Of a stretch of 52,026 bases of DNA, positions 23,088-31,635 are shown piece after piece. Where the stretch lies: NCBI RefSeq assembly GCF_016587435.1, contig NZ_BNJJ01000038.1:1-52026 (forward strand). Direction: 5' to 3'. A program made the translations under genes and the position numbers. A model generated the notes under the pieces. That model was given only the letters and a program-made list of their open reading frames with translations, searched no databases and was not told the DNA's origin. The DNA comes from Dictyobacter formicarum. GTDB taxonomy: Bacteria > Chloroflexota > Ktedonobacteria > Ktedonobacterales > Ktedonobacteraceae. Every line of letters begins with the position of its first letter. Within the stretch, counting starts at the first letter, position 1.

Positions 23088-24326
23088 CTAGCCAGTTAAA
23101 ATGTTGAGGTAATCGGGAGGTAGAGCGCAACCTCCGTAGAGTCGAGATAAAAGCTGTAACTGGTCAACAACAGTGACAGATTTACCGCCACAAGTGAGCG
23201 TTAGTTTTTTATCTCCCATATTCAGATCCTGGCGAATGGGCTTGGGATGGCCACTGGTACTGAGGATACCAATTGGCCACGTCACGCCCTGATCAACAAA
23301 GTCTTTGCCACTGAAATAGAAAAACGGGACTTTCAATTCTTTGACAGTTTGCACATCTGTAATTAAGGTCAGGATATGCGAGGTGGCAAGCTCATAAGCG
23401 CTATCAACGTTAATACCACATCCCTTGAAGCATCCAGTTCCTTCAATTACCCACATATGATTGCCTAGCTGATTCTTATCAATTTGAAACTGTTGTGACC
23501 AGAAATCAAAAAGGCCAGTTAGATTGTTAGACCCCCCCCAACCATTATGCCAGCTGTCGATCAGCCCGATAATTTGATTGCGCCAGCTCCAGTTTCCGCC
23601 GGGATGAACGCTGGTATTCATAGCAGTCTGCATTTGTTCTAGATAGCTCGCTTGATTTACAAGCAGTTGATAATCTGCCCCAGCCACATGAGGATCCAGG
23701 GATCCAAGAATCACTGGCGTTTCAGGGCGTACTTTGTGTATCGATTTCTCACACAAATCGTAAAATTTAGCAAACTTTGCGGGTGGTACGTACAAAAATG
23801 CAACTGATGCATCCTGCTTCATCTGCTCGTTACCACACTGAACAGCATCAGGATATGCCTGGGCGGCATCATCAAATTTCGCAGTATCAAATAAACTATT
23901 GTCATTTGATTGGCAAATGGAAAATAAAACACGAACACCTTGATGGTGGTACGCTTGAATGGTTTGTTTAAGCACATCACCACGTAAATTACCCCAACCA
24001 CAGGTGGGATGGCTCAAGCGCACCCACGGTATGCCTGCATAATTTGTCCCTGGCTCGCCAGCAATACCTAAAACCTTTGAGCGATCCTGTACTGGCAAAA
24101 TCAGCGGTTTGGGAGTAGGCGAAGCCTTAACGATGGGGGTAGGTGTTGGTTTGACTGGCGTGGGTCGGCTGTTAGTGGGCGTTGCAACTGCTCTCGGTTG
24201 CTCGGGCGAGGCGCTCACCAGGCGATAGGTAAGCACGGCCAATATAATACAAACGATGATTATGACAGTTAAAACAATTCCGCCAGGTTTTTTCAAAACA
24301 TTCGAAATCCTGTTCAATATATTCAC
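23088..24326 (-). CDS. Membrane-anchored extracytoplasmic protein of unknown function, possible TIM-barrel hydrolase
   Basis: 412 residues from GTG 24326, which has AGAGG upstream; a TTG at 24353 would add 9 residues but has no ribosome site. An N-terminal helix (GIVLTVIIIVCIILAVLTYRLV) is followed by a Pro/Thr spacer with repeated PTP units, which suggests a surface-tethered domain. The rest (about 80-412) resembles the start of a glycoside-hydrolase-like barrel: WVRLSHPTCGWG, a strand HHQGVRVLFSICQS, then NEQMKQDASVAFLYVPP, GSLDPHVAG, LIDSWHNGWGG, VIEGTGC and FFYFSGKDF. Acidic residues at strand ends (for example the Glu in VIEGTG) could be catalytic. I cannot assign a family. Confidence 0.6.
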   Translation of the reverse strand: MNILNRISNVLKKPGGIVLTVIIIVCIILAVLTYRLVSASPEQPRAVATPTNSRPTPVKPTPTPIVKASPTPKPLILPVQDRSKVLGIAGEPGTNYAGIPWVRLSHPTCGWGNLRGDVLKQTIQAYHHQGVRVLFSICQSNDNSLFDTAKFDDAAQAYPDAVQCGNEQMKQDASVAFLYVPPAKFAKFYDLCEKSIHKVRPETPVILGSLDPHVAGADYQLLVNQASYLEQMQTAMNTSVHPGGNWSWRNQIIGLIDSWHNGWGGSNNLTGLFDFWSQQFQIDKNQLGNHMWVIEGTGCFKGCGINVDSAYELATSHILTLITDVQTVKELKVPFFYFSGKDFVDQGVTWPIGILSTSGHPKPIRQDLNMGDKKLTLTCGGKSVTVVDQLQLLSRLYGGCALPPDYLNILTG

Positions 24327-24510
24327 GTTTTCATTTACCTCTGCTTCTTTCAAAAAATAGTTGATATATTCAGGAAACGATTGATTGCTTTTAATATTGT
24401 CATAATTAGCAGAATTGTCATAGTTAGCAGATAAGAACGCATACTGGGACTGCAGAAAATCACATGTGGATCAAAACAGGCAGCACAAGTTTGAAAGGCG
24501 TCTCATCACA

Positions 24511-25938
24511 TTATTTGCCAATGCAAAATTCACTAAAAATCTTGTCCAATAGATCTTCGCTGGCTGTCTCACCGGTTACTTCTCCCAGGGCGTCGTATGC
24601 GGCCCGCAAATCGATCGAGACAAAATCCAATGGCAAATGTTGCTCTAATGAACGGAAAGACGCCTGTAGCTGCTCATTGGTGCGACGCAATGCCTCTTGA
24701 TGACGTGCACTGGTTACCAGTACGCTCTCGCTGTGAAGCATCCGACCAGCCAGAACGATATCTGCCAGAGTATCTTCTAATAACTGCAAGCCTGTGTCTG
24801 AGAAAGTAGAGGTAGAAATAAATTCTCCATCTGGCCATAATTTCTTCAATTCTGAGGCTTCGATCTTTTGCTCACGATCTGCTTTATTTAAAACGAGTAG
24901 CACGGGGCGCTTACTGGTCGCTCCTTCTTTATTGTTTGTCTGTAAGCCAAATCCCATCGCCTGCACTTCAGCCGATACCAGACGATCTTGCTCGGCCAGG
25001 GGTTCTGAACCATCAAAGACTAATAATATGACATCTGCAGTTTCAGCAGCAGCACGACTGCGCTGTACTCCAATTTGTTCAACCGGATCATCCGTGGGAG
25101 TAATACCTGCAGTATCAATTAAGTGAAGAGGAACACCACGTAAATTAGCAGCTTCTTCAACCGTGTCACGCGTGGTACCCGCAATGGGAGTAACGATCGC
25201 TCGCTCGGTACGTAAAAAGGCGTTCAGTATACTGGATTTTCCCACGTTAGGACGTCCAATAATGGCAGTCCTTACCCCCTGACGATAGAGCCGGCCCTGG
25301 TCGGAACCTGCCAGCAAAGCAGCCACCAGTTTTTGCGCTTTGGAGATCAGCGGACCTAGTTCTTCAGGTTGCGGTGTCGGAATATCGTCCTCGGGAAAAT
25401 CAATGCTGGCCTCAATGCGTGCAATTACACCAAGGATTGCATGTCGCGCCTGCTGTATCTGATCTGATAAACGTCCACGTAGTTGTTGTAGAGCCAGGCG
25501 CTGACCGGCTTCAGTCTCAGATCCAATCAAGTCCATCACAGCCTCGGCCTGGGCCAGATCCAGGCGCCCATTGAGAAAGGCGCGCATAGTAAATTCACCC
25601 GGGTTAGCCATGCGTGCGCCCTGCGCTAAAACAGCATGCAGGATGCGCCGCAAAATTAGTGGGCCGCCATGACCTTGAATTTCTACGACATGCTCACGCG
25701 TGTAGGTATGCGGAGCATACATAAAGGCCACCAGCACTTCATCAAGCACTTCCTGGGTGTGTGGATCAATAATATGACCAAATGTCAGTTTGTGAGATGG
25801 AGGAAGTTCACTTTGACCAGCGGGACGCTTGAAGAGAGGCAGTACCAATTCAAACGCTTCACTTCCACTCACGCGAATAACGCCAACCCCTCCTACACCG
25901 GGCGGAGTAGCGATAGCAGCTATTGTGTCGTTATGCAT
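24511..25938 (-). CDS. mnmE: tRNA uridine-5-carboxymethylaminomethyl modification GTPase MnmE
   Basis: 475 residues. The N-terminal tetrahydrofolate-binding domain (about 1-120) begins DTIAAIATPPGVGGVGVIRVSG. A helical domain carries the inserted GTPase: G1 GRPNVGKS (228-235), G2 AGTTRD, G3 DTAG (275-278) and G4 NKAD. The protein ends in FCIGK, the invariant C-terminal motif with the functional cysteine. Together with MnmG it modifies the wobble uridine of certain tRNAs. The gene stands alone on the minus strand; mnmG is not in the window. It is slightly longer than most homologues because of a short insert after the G3 region. Confidence 0.97.
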   Translation of the reverse strand: MHNDTIAAIATPPGVGGVGVIRVSGSEAFELVLPLFKRPAGQSELPPSHKLTFGHIIDPHTQEVLDEVLVAFMYAPHTYTREHVVEIQGHGGPLILRRILHAVLAQGARMANPGEFTMRAFLNGRLDLAQAEAVMDLIGSETEAGQRLALQQLRGRLSDQIQQARHAILGVIARIEASIDFPEDDIPTPQPEELGPLISKAQKLVAALLAGSDQGRLYRQGVRTAIIGRPNVGKSSILNAFLRTERAIVTPIAGTTRDTVEEAANLRGVPLHLIDTAGITPTDDPVEQIGVQRSRAAAETADVILLVFDGSEPLAEQDRLVSAEVQAMGFGLQTNNKEGATSKRPVLLVLNKADREQKIEASELKKLWPDGEFISTSTFSDTGLQLLEDTLADIVLAGRMLHSESVLVTSARHQEALRRTNEQLQASFRSLEQHLPLDFVSIDLRAAYDALGEVTGETASEDLLDKIFSEFCIGK

Positions 25939-26057
25939 ACCGCGATTATATCATAAGCTCAATTTCCAAGTCTAGCAGAGCCTATGTAACCTTATATTGG
26001 CAGGATGCTTCAGGCTCAAAATAACACCCATCAAGATGTTATGATTGCGTATCTAAA

Positions 26058-26076
26058 CGTTATATACTATATAACG
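26058..26076. promoter_or_regulatory. Perfect 9-bp-arm palindrome upstream of the glucodextranase-like gene
   Basis: CGTTATATA at 26058-26066 and TATATAACG at 26068-26076 flank a single C. It lies about 155 bases before the ATG at 26233 and 120 bases before the mnmE start on the other side, a position suited to an operator. The binding protein is unknown. Confidence 0.45.
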
Positions 26077-26232
26077 GTAATTCTTACCTATTAGCGCCAT
26101 TCACGTGTCTAGCTTTCTACTAAAGTGTGTTTTCTATTCGGTTTATGCTCCATGTGACCCTGCTGAATGCAATCCAGTGTTGTAGATTGCAAATTTTTTT
26201 GTTGTCTATTCATTAAAAAGGACAAAGAATGT

Positions 26233-29200
26233 ATGAGTCATTACGGTAGGGATACCTTTGATGCGATGTCGCGTACACGTCCAATTTCCTGGCGCATATT
26301 TCTATTGTTTTGTATGCTGTTGCTCCTTCTTGCTCAGACTTTGCGCTCTTCTTCGTCAGTGAGTGCAGCCAGTTCTACAGTTGCTCCCGGTGGGCCTGGA
26401 GATCTCTCTTATTTTGACCAGGCACGTAAGGATTGCGTTGGTACGGCCAGAAACACGACCTCTAAGATCTGGTTCACACTGGCCAATGGGGTTCTGAGCG
26501 ATGTCTACTATCCAACCATCGATAATACCAATGTGAAGACGTTGCAATTTATTGTGACCGATGGCAGCACGTTTACCGATCTCCAGACACGCGATACGAC
26601 CTATACGGTGCAGGAACTGAACGGCCCGACCCTGGCCTGTCGTGTGACAGCGACCGCCAAAAGCGGTAAGTATCGGGTGGTGACAGACTACGTGACTGAT
26701 CCTGCTCGTAACACCGTGTTGATGAGGCTGCACTTTGAGCCGCTAAGTGGGAAGCTCTCAACGTATAAGCTCTATCTACGCTATGATCCAACTATCAATG
26801 GGAACGGCGGCGGTGGCACTGGCAATGGTGGAGCGGACAATGCTACACTGGCTGCCGCGAATGGACATACGCTGCCCGTAGCGTTTGATACCCAGACCAG
26901 GACCAATGCGGTCAATCGTGATTATGGAGTTCCAGTCTATAGCGCCCTGGATGCTTCGTATCCGTTTACCCAGGTTTCGAATGGTTTTGTGGGCACAGAC
27001 AGTGATGGTTTGAATCAGCTCGATACTTCACATACACTAGCTTCACTATATACCACGGCCTCCAATGGAAACGTTGTGCAGACCGCGCAGGCCGATATCT
27101 CTCATGACGGTAATCTGACCCTGGGGCTGGGCTTTGGACAGTCACAGGCCGAAGCTGTGAAGACAGTGCAAGATTCTTTGACACAGAACTTCAATGCCGT
27201 GCTGGCACAGTATACGGCTGGCTGGCTACAATACGACGCCAAATTAGCACTACAGCGCACCTTCCCTGCGGCAAAGTCCCGCTCCGATATCGATTTTGCA
27301 CGCTTGCTCAATGAATACTATCTCAGTGTCAACGTCGTAAAAGCATCGGAGGACAAGACATTCCCGGGCGCTCTTGTCGCGGGCCTGGCTTCTCCCTGGG
27401 GACAGGCCACATCGGCGGGCGATCCTAACAATACCTACTTTGGCTCGTATCGCGAGGTCTTCGCCCGCGATCTCTATGAGACCTGGACGGCTCTATATAC
27501 AGATGGTGATCGTGAGACAGCCCGTGACGCGGTCAATTTCCTGTTCTATCATCAGCAGCAAGCAGACGGTTCGTTCCCACGTAATAGTCTGCTGAATGGT
27601 AAAGTCGCGCCTGATTCGTTCAATACACAGCTTGATGAGAATAGTTATCCCATACTCATGGCCGATCAGATGGGTATGACGGGCAGCGATCTCTATCAAA
27701 ATCATATCAAGCGTGCGGCGAATTTTGTGATCAGCCATGGTCCCTCTTTTGGCGTGGAGCGTTGGGAGGAACAAGGTGGCTATTCGCCCTCGACGATCTC
27801 TGCAGAGATTGCGGGACTGGTGGCTGCCGCTGATATCGCGCGCAAGAATAATGATCTCCAAAGCGCTAACCTATGGCTGGGTGTTGCTGATGACTGGCAG
27901 CGTTCCATCAAAAAATGGACGGTGACTACCAATGGTCCGCTCTCTTCTCAGCCGTATTTTATCCGACTCTCTAAGACAGGCGATCCGAATGCAGCTATTT
28001 CCTATAACCTGGGTAATGGTGGTCCAACCCTGGATCAGCGCTCGGTCATCGATGCCGGTTTCCTGGACCTGGTACGCCTGGGCGAGTTGTCCGCCAGCGA
28101 TAAGGATGTGGTGAACTCGCTTCCCGTGGTTGATAAGACCATCAAGGTACAAACTCCGAATGGCCCCGGCTGGTATCGCTACAATGGAGATGGCTATGGG
28201 GATAGTGCGCAGGATGGACATCCGTGGGCACCCAGCGGGAAAGGTACCGGGCATCCATGGCCGGTTCTGGGAGCAGAGCGTGGCGAGTATCAGCTGGCGA
28301 CCGGTGATGTGGCAACAGCGATCTCGCTATTGGATACCTTGCAGAAATCTACTTCGGGTGTAGGCCTGCTGCCAGAACAGATCTGGGAATTGCCGAATCT
28401 GGCCGCTTCGCCGTATGGCACCGATCCAACCGTTGCGTCCATTGGCTTTCAGACCGGCAAACCTGATGGTTCAGCATCTCCACTGACCTGGGCCGTCGCG
28501 TCGTATGTGCGTTTGTTCAACGACATATTGTCCAATAAGTTGCTTGAGCAGCCACAAAACACCTATAATCGCTATGTTGCGCACCCGGTTGCACAGACAC
28601 AGTTGAGCGTGACGTCTCCTGCGAATCTCTCGTCGGTGAGTGCCTCACCTGTCGTTGTGACAGGAAAAACTACGTCCGGCAATAAGGTCTATGTTTCTGC
28701 GACGAATACAGATCAGCAGAATCAGACCAGCACGGTACAGGCACAGGTGGGCGCGGATGGATCATTTAGTGTCTCGTTGCCGATTACGGGGGGCACGACT
28801 GTGCTCAATACTGTAGCGGTCAGCCCTGCTGGGGCAACGGCACATGATCAGCGCACAGTCGTCTATGACTTTACACCTGGTAAGCTCGTCTATGATGCCA
28901 ATGACCCTGTCAACGATGATAATGGCCCTGGTAACTACGCCTACCCGACTGCGTCTGACTTCCATGCTGGCGCTTATGATATTCAGGATTTCCGCATCTA
29001 TGATGATGGAACCAATATCATCTTTAAGCTGCAAACACACGATCTCAGTCCAACCTTTGGCAGCCCGCTGGGCGCACAGCTAGTGGACGTCTACGTACAC
29101 AATCCAACGGCAAGCGCGACTTCTACGGCGGCATCCTATCCGCAAAGGAACTATACCATCGCGCCTGGAGCAGCCTGGAGTCAGTTAATCGAGGTGCAAG

Positions 29201-29577
29201 GTTTTGGGCAACGTTATATTGACGCTCATGGTGCGACGCTGGGGACTGTACAGATCAGTGCCAATGCCATTTCGCACTATATAACCTTTAGTGTGCCGAA
29301 AGCTACCTTTGGCACGCCCGCATCCGGTTGGGGCTTTACAGTAACCCTGACAGGGCAGGATGGATATAGCCCAGATCAGGCACGCGCCTTTACGGCCACG
29401 CCGGGTGCGTATTCCTTTGGCGTCTGCGCTACCACCAGTAGCGATCCACATTGTACGGTGGATCCAAATACAGTACCAAAAGTTATGGATACACTCACCC
29501 CGGCTGGCGTTACCCAGTCTGATGAACTGGACTATACCAAACATGCCGTTGTATTACAGGATATGGTCATACCGTAA
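26233..29577 (+). CDS. Secreted glucodextranase-like glycoside hydrolase, GH15
   Basis: 1114 residues from ATG 26233 (AAGGA 10 bases upstream); an in-frame upstream ATG at 26167 is less likely. A signal peptide is visible (RIFLLFCMLLLLLAQTL, cleavage near SVSAAS). Residues about 40-300 match the N-terminal beta-sandwich of glucodextranases and bacterial glucoamylases. Residues about 320-810 are the GH15 (alpha/alpha)6 barrel with YREVFARDLYETWTALY, the probable catalytic acid in RWEEQGGYSPST and the base in GLLPEQIWE. Then an Ig-like domain (SVTSPANLSSVSASPVVVTG) and a C-terminal DOMON-like domain (KLVYDANDPVNDDNGPGNYAYP) follow, the same order as glucodextranase. It should release glucose from alpha-glucans or dextran outside the cell. 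Whether alpha-1,4 or alpha-1,6 linkages are preferred cannot be decided here. Confidence 0.88.
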   Translation: MSHYGRDTFDAMSRTRPISWRIFLLFCMLLLLLAQTLRSSSSVSAASSTVAPGGPGDLSYFDQARKDCVGTARNTTSKIWFTLANGVLSDVYYPTIDNTNVKTLQFIVTDGSTFTDLQTRDTTYTVQELNGPTLACRVTATAKSGKYRVVTDYVTDPARNTVLMRLHFEPLSGKLSTYKLYLRYDPTINGNGGGGTGNGGADNATLAAANGHTLPVAFDTQTRTNAVNRDYGVPVYSALDASYPFTQVSNGFVGTDSDGLNQLDTSHTLASLYTTASNGNVVQTAQADISHDGNLTLGLGFGQSQAEAVKTVQDSLTQNFNAVLAQYTAGWLQYDAKLALQRTFPAAKSRSDIDFARLLNEYYLSVNVVKASEDKTFPGALVAGLASPWGQATSAGDPNNTYFGSYREVFARDLYETWTALYTDGDRETARDAVNFLFYHQQQADGSFPRNSLLNGKVAPDSFNTQLDENSYPILMADQMGMTGSDLYQNHIKRAANFVISHGPSFGVERWEEQGGYSPSTISAEIAGLVAAADIARKNNDLQSANLWLGVADDWQRSIKKWTVTTNGPLSSQPYFIRLSKTGDPNAAISYNLGNGGPTLDQRSVIDAGFLDLVRLGELSASDKDVVNSLPVVDKTIKVQTPNGPGWYRYNGDGYGDSAQDGHPWAPSGKGTGHPWPVLGAERGEYQLATGDVATAISLLDTLQKSTSGVGLLPEQIWELPNLAASPYGTDPTVASIGFQTGKPDGSASPLTWAVASYVRLFNDILSNKLLEQPQNTYNRYVAHPVAQTQLSVTSPANLSSVSASPVVVTGKTTSGNKVYVSATNTDQQNQTSTVQAQVGADGSFSVSLPITGGTTVLNTVAVSPAGATAHDQRTVVYDFTPGKLVYDANDPVNDDNGPGNYAYPTASDFHAGAYDIQDFRIYDDGTNIIFKLQTHDLSPTFGSPLGAQLVDVYVHNPTASATSTAASYPQRNYTIAPGAAWSQLIEVQGFGQRYIDAHGATLGTVQISANAISHYITFSVPKATFGTPASGWGFTVTLTGQDGYSPDQARAFTATPGAYSFGVCATTSSDPHCTVDPNTVPKVMDTLTPAGVTQSDELDYTKHAVVLQDMVIP

Positions 29578-29602
29578 GGTCGTACCACTTAGTTATAAAA
29601 GA

Positions 29603-29632
29603 AGCGGGCAGAGCTACTCTCTGTCCGCTTTT
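29603..29632 (+). terminator. Rho-independent terminator after the GH15 gene
   Basis: An 11-bp stem with one G-T pair (29603-29613 with 29619-29629), a 5-base loop and a short T run. It starts 26 bases after the stop. Confidence 0.85.
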
Positions 29633-29658
29633 CACATTTTGCCGTTCGACTATCTGGC

Positions 29659-30522
29659 TCAATGAATAATGCGCTCGGGATGAGCGTACACATTCATTGC
29701 CTGGTTGCGCAAAAAACCAATCAGGGTAATGCCACCTTTTTCAGCCAGTTCAACCGCCATACTGGAAGGAGCCGAGATGGCTGCAACGCAAGGAATACGC
29801 GCCAGCAGGGCCTTCTGAATGATTTCAAATGAAGTGCGCCCACTGACCATAAGTATATGTTCGTTATAAGGGAAGATGCCATTTTCCAATCCATAACCAA
29901 TCAGCTTATCAACGGCATTATGCCGTCCGATATCTTCGCGTAATGCCAGCAGCTCACCCTGGCTGGTAAAGAGGCCGGCGGCATGGAGACCTCCCGTATG
30001 TCGAAAAACGGCCTGCTCGGCATTCAGGCGCGTCGCCAATCCATAGCATGTTTCAGCTGAGATACGTACTGCATCAGCTTCCAAGGCCGGTACGGATAGC
30101 ATCAGGTCTACGATACTGTTCTTTCCGCACAGTCCACAGCTGGCGGAGACCGCGAAGTGTCGCTCAAATTTCGGAGCTTGCGGTTGTAAGGCTTTCTGAA
30201 AAGTTGTTCGGCGCAGCGTTACGTTGACGACATTTTCTAGCGGCAAACCATCGTCATCTTGCTCGTTCTTCACGTCTATAACATCTTGTGGTCCTTGAAT
30301 GATGCCTTCAGACAACAAAAAACCCAGCGCCAGCTCAACATCATGACCAGGGGTGCGCATGATTACGGCCAGGCTTTGATGCCCGAGACGAACTTCAAAC
30401 GGTTCTTCGACCGTCACATGTTCTTCCCTGGATGTAGCTGTCTTGTCCTGCCAGTGGCTAACCTGGACCTCCATGACGCGTTCTGGATCTAGCTCTGAAC
30501 GCCAGCTATGAAAAAGAGTCAT
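29659..30522 (-). CDS. fdhD: Formate dehydrogenase accessory sulfurtransferase FdhD
   Basis: 287 residues. It has the FdhD pattern: EEPFEVRLG, MRTPGHDVELALGFLLSEGII, the cysteine motif ASCGLCGKNSI, GGLHAAGLF, EDIGRHNAVDKLIG, SGRTSFEIIQKALLARIP and the C-terminal GGITLIGFLR. FdhD takes sulfur from a cysteine desulfurase and loads it onto the molybdenum cofactor of formate dehydrogenases. Its start overlaps the stop of the small upstream gene by 4 bases (ATGA), a sign of coupled translation. No formate dehydrogenase subunit lies in the window; moaC at 49460 is in the same cofactor pathway. Confidence 0.96.
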   Translation of the reverse strand: MTLFHSWRSELDPERVMEVQVSHWQDKTATSREEHVTVEEPFEVRLGHQSLAVIMRTPGHDVELALGFLLSEGIIQGPQDVIDVKNEQDDDGLPLENVVNVTLRRTTFQKALQPQAPKFERHFAVSASCGLCGKNSIVDLMLSVPALEADAVRISAETCYGLATRLNAEQAVFRHTGGLHAAGLFTSQGELLALREDIGRHNAVDKLIGYGLENGIFPYNEHILMVSGRTSFEIIQKALLARIPCVAAISAPSSMAVELAEKGGITLIGFLRNQAMNVYAHPERIIH

Positions 30523-30788
30523 AAGCGCCTACTTCTTCGCCCTTCGTTGATGATTGGGTGCTCTGTTGTGATGGGAGTGGGCCTGACAAGTGATGGGCTT
30601 TGCCTTTTAAAGTAATATTTACAGGCTCCGGGTCGCACTGGATCTGGTGGCTCAATCGCTACCAGTCCCCAGCCTTCGCTTTCCAGCCAACGCCATGCTT
30701 CGTACTCCTCATCAAAATCACGCACCACATTGCCGGCAATTGAAAAAACCATTGTACCTAACAGGTAGCGATGTTCCCAGTGTACCAT
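30519..30788 (-). CDS. Small protein of unknown function, translationally coupled to fdhD
   Basis: 89 residues. It begins MVHWEHRYLLGTMVFSIAGNVV and continues DFDEEYEAWRWLESEGWGLVAIEPPDP, a compact alpha/beta-looking stretch rich in Trp and acidic residues, then a basic C-terminal tail. AAGG lies 8 bases before the ATG. The stop overlaps the fdhD start by 4 bases, which argues that it is a real gene and may act with FdhD. I do not recognise the family. Confidence 0.6.
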   Translation of the reverse strand: MVHWEHRYLLGTMVFSIAGNVVRDFDEEYEAWRWLESEGWGLVAIEPPDPVRPGACKYYFKRQSPSLVRPTPITTEHPIINEGRRSRRL

Positions 30789-31002
30789 AATTATAACCTT
30801 CTAGAACTTTTCATGACTATTTCACTGAGAATAAACGCTCTTCTATACTTTTCTCGTAGGATTGTCTGCCAGTTGCTTCATCCTTCTGGAAGGATAACCA
30901 TCCCTTCTCTGCAGGCTTACACAATACGTTGACGATCAATACTACACGTGTTAGGATATGCACAATCAATTATTGCACTCTCAATCATGATAGGAACCAG
31001 AG

Positions 31003-31455
31003 ATGCATTCTTTTCTTCAGTCAAGTAATGATTTATTGCGCCAGCGTGGCTACCGCCTTACGCCACAACGCCATATGATTTTAAGGGTCATTCAGGAAGC
31101 TGACGAACATTTAAGCATTGATCAGATCATGGAGCGTGTCCAACAATTAAATCCGTATGTGAGCTTATCGACAGTCTATCGCACGCTTGAGCTGCTCAAA
31201 AGTGTCGGACTGGTACGTGAAAGCCATCTCCCTGGCGAGCAACCATTATATGAGACAGCAGAGGGACATGCCCACCACCATTTGATCTGCCGCCGCTGCA
31301 AAGCCACCTTTCATCTTGATGAAGAACTGTTGGGCAATCTGAATGAACAACTACAAAAGCAATATCACTTTCATGGCCTTTCTTTAGAACTGATGGCCGC
31401 CGGATATTGTAATGAATGCTGGCATAAGATTCAACAAGAACAGACTCAAGAATAA
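31003..31455 (+). CDS. Fur-family transcriptional regulator
   Basis: 150 residues. The N-terminal winged helix reads LRQRGYRLTPQRHMILRVIQ and continues through STVYRTLELLKSVGLVRE, the Fur DNA-recognition helix. The C-terminal domain has HHHLICRRCKATFHLD and CNECW, that is two CxxC pairs for structural zinc, plus His/Asp/Glu residues for regulatory metal. It could sense iron, zinc or peroxide; the subtype cannot be fixed from motifs alone. AGGA lies about 7 bases before the ATG. It is divergent from the fdhD pair, about 210 bases away, which it might regulate. No clear Fur-box palindrome was found. Confidence 0.92.
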   Translation: MHSFLQSSNDLLRQRGYRLTPQRHMILRVIQEADEHLSIDQIMERVQQLNPYVSLSTVYRTLELLKSVGLVRESHLPGEQPLYETAEGHAHHHLICRRCKATFHLDEELLGNLNEQLQKQYHFHGLSLELMAAGYCNECWHKIQQEQTQE

Positions 31456-31635
31456 ACTGCTCTGAGTGCTCCAATATCTCTGATATGCACTATTCTACGT
31501 GATTGTCTCCATCATTTTTAGCCCATCCCAAACTACCGGTAATCATCTCTCTTCTTGAAACATATTCTATTCAATGAAACAAATATTGCGTTTCGAGCCT
31601 TCAGCCCCAGGCTGGCAAATCATTTCATCCCGAGC

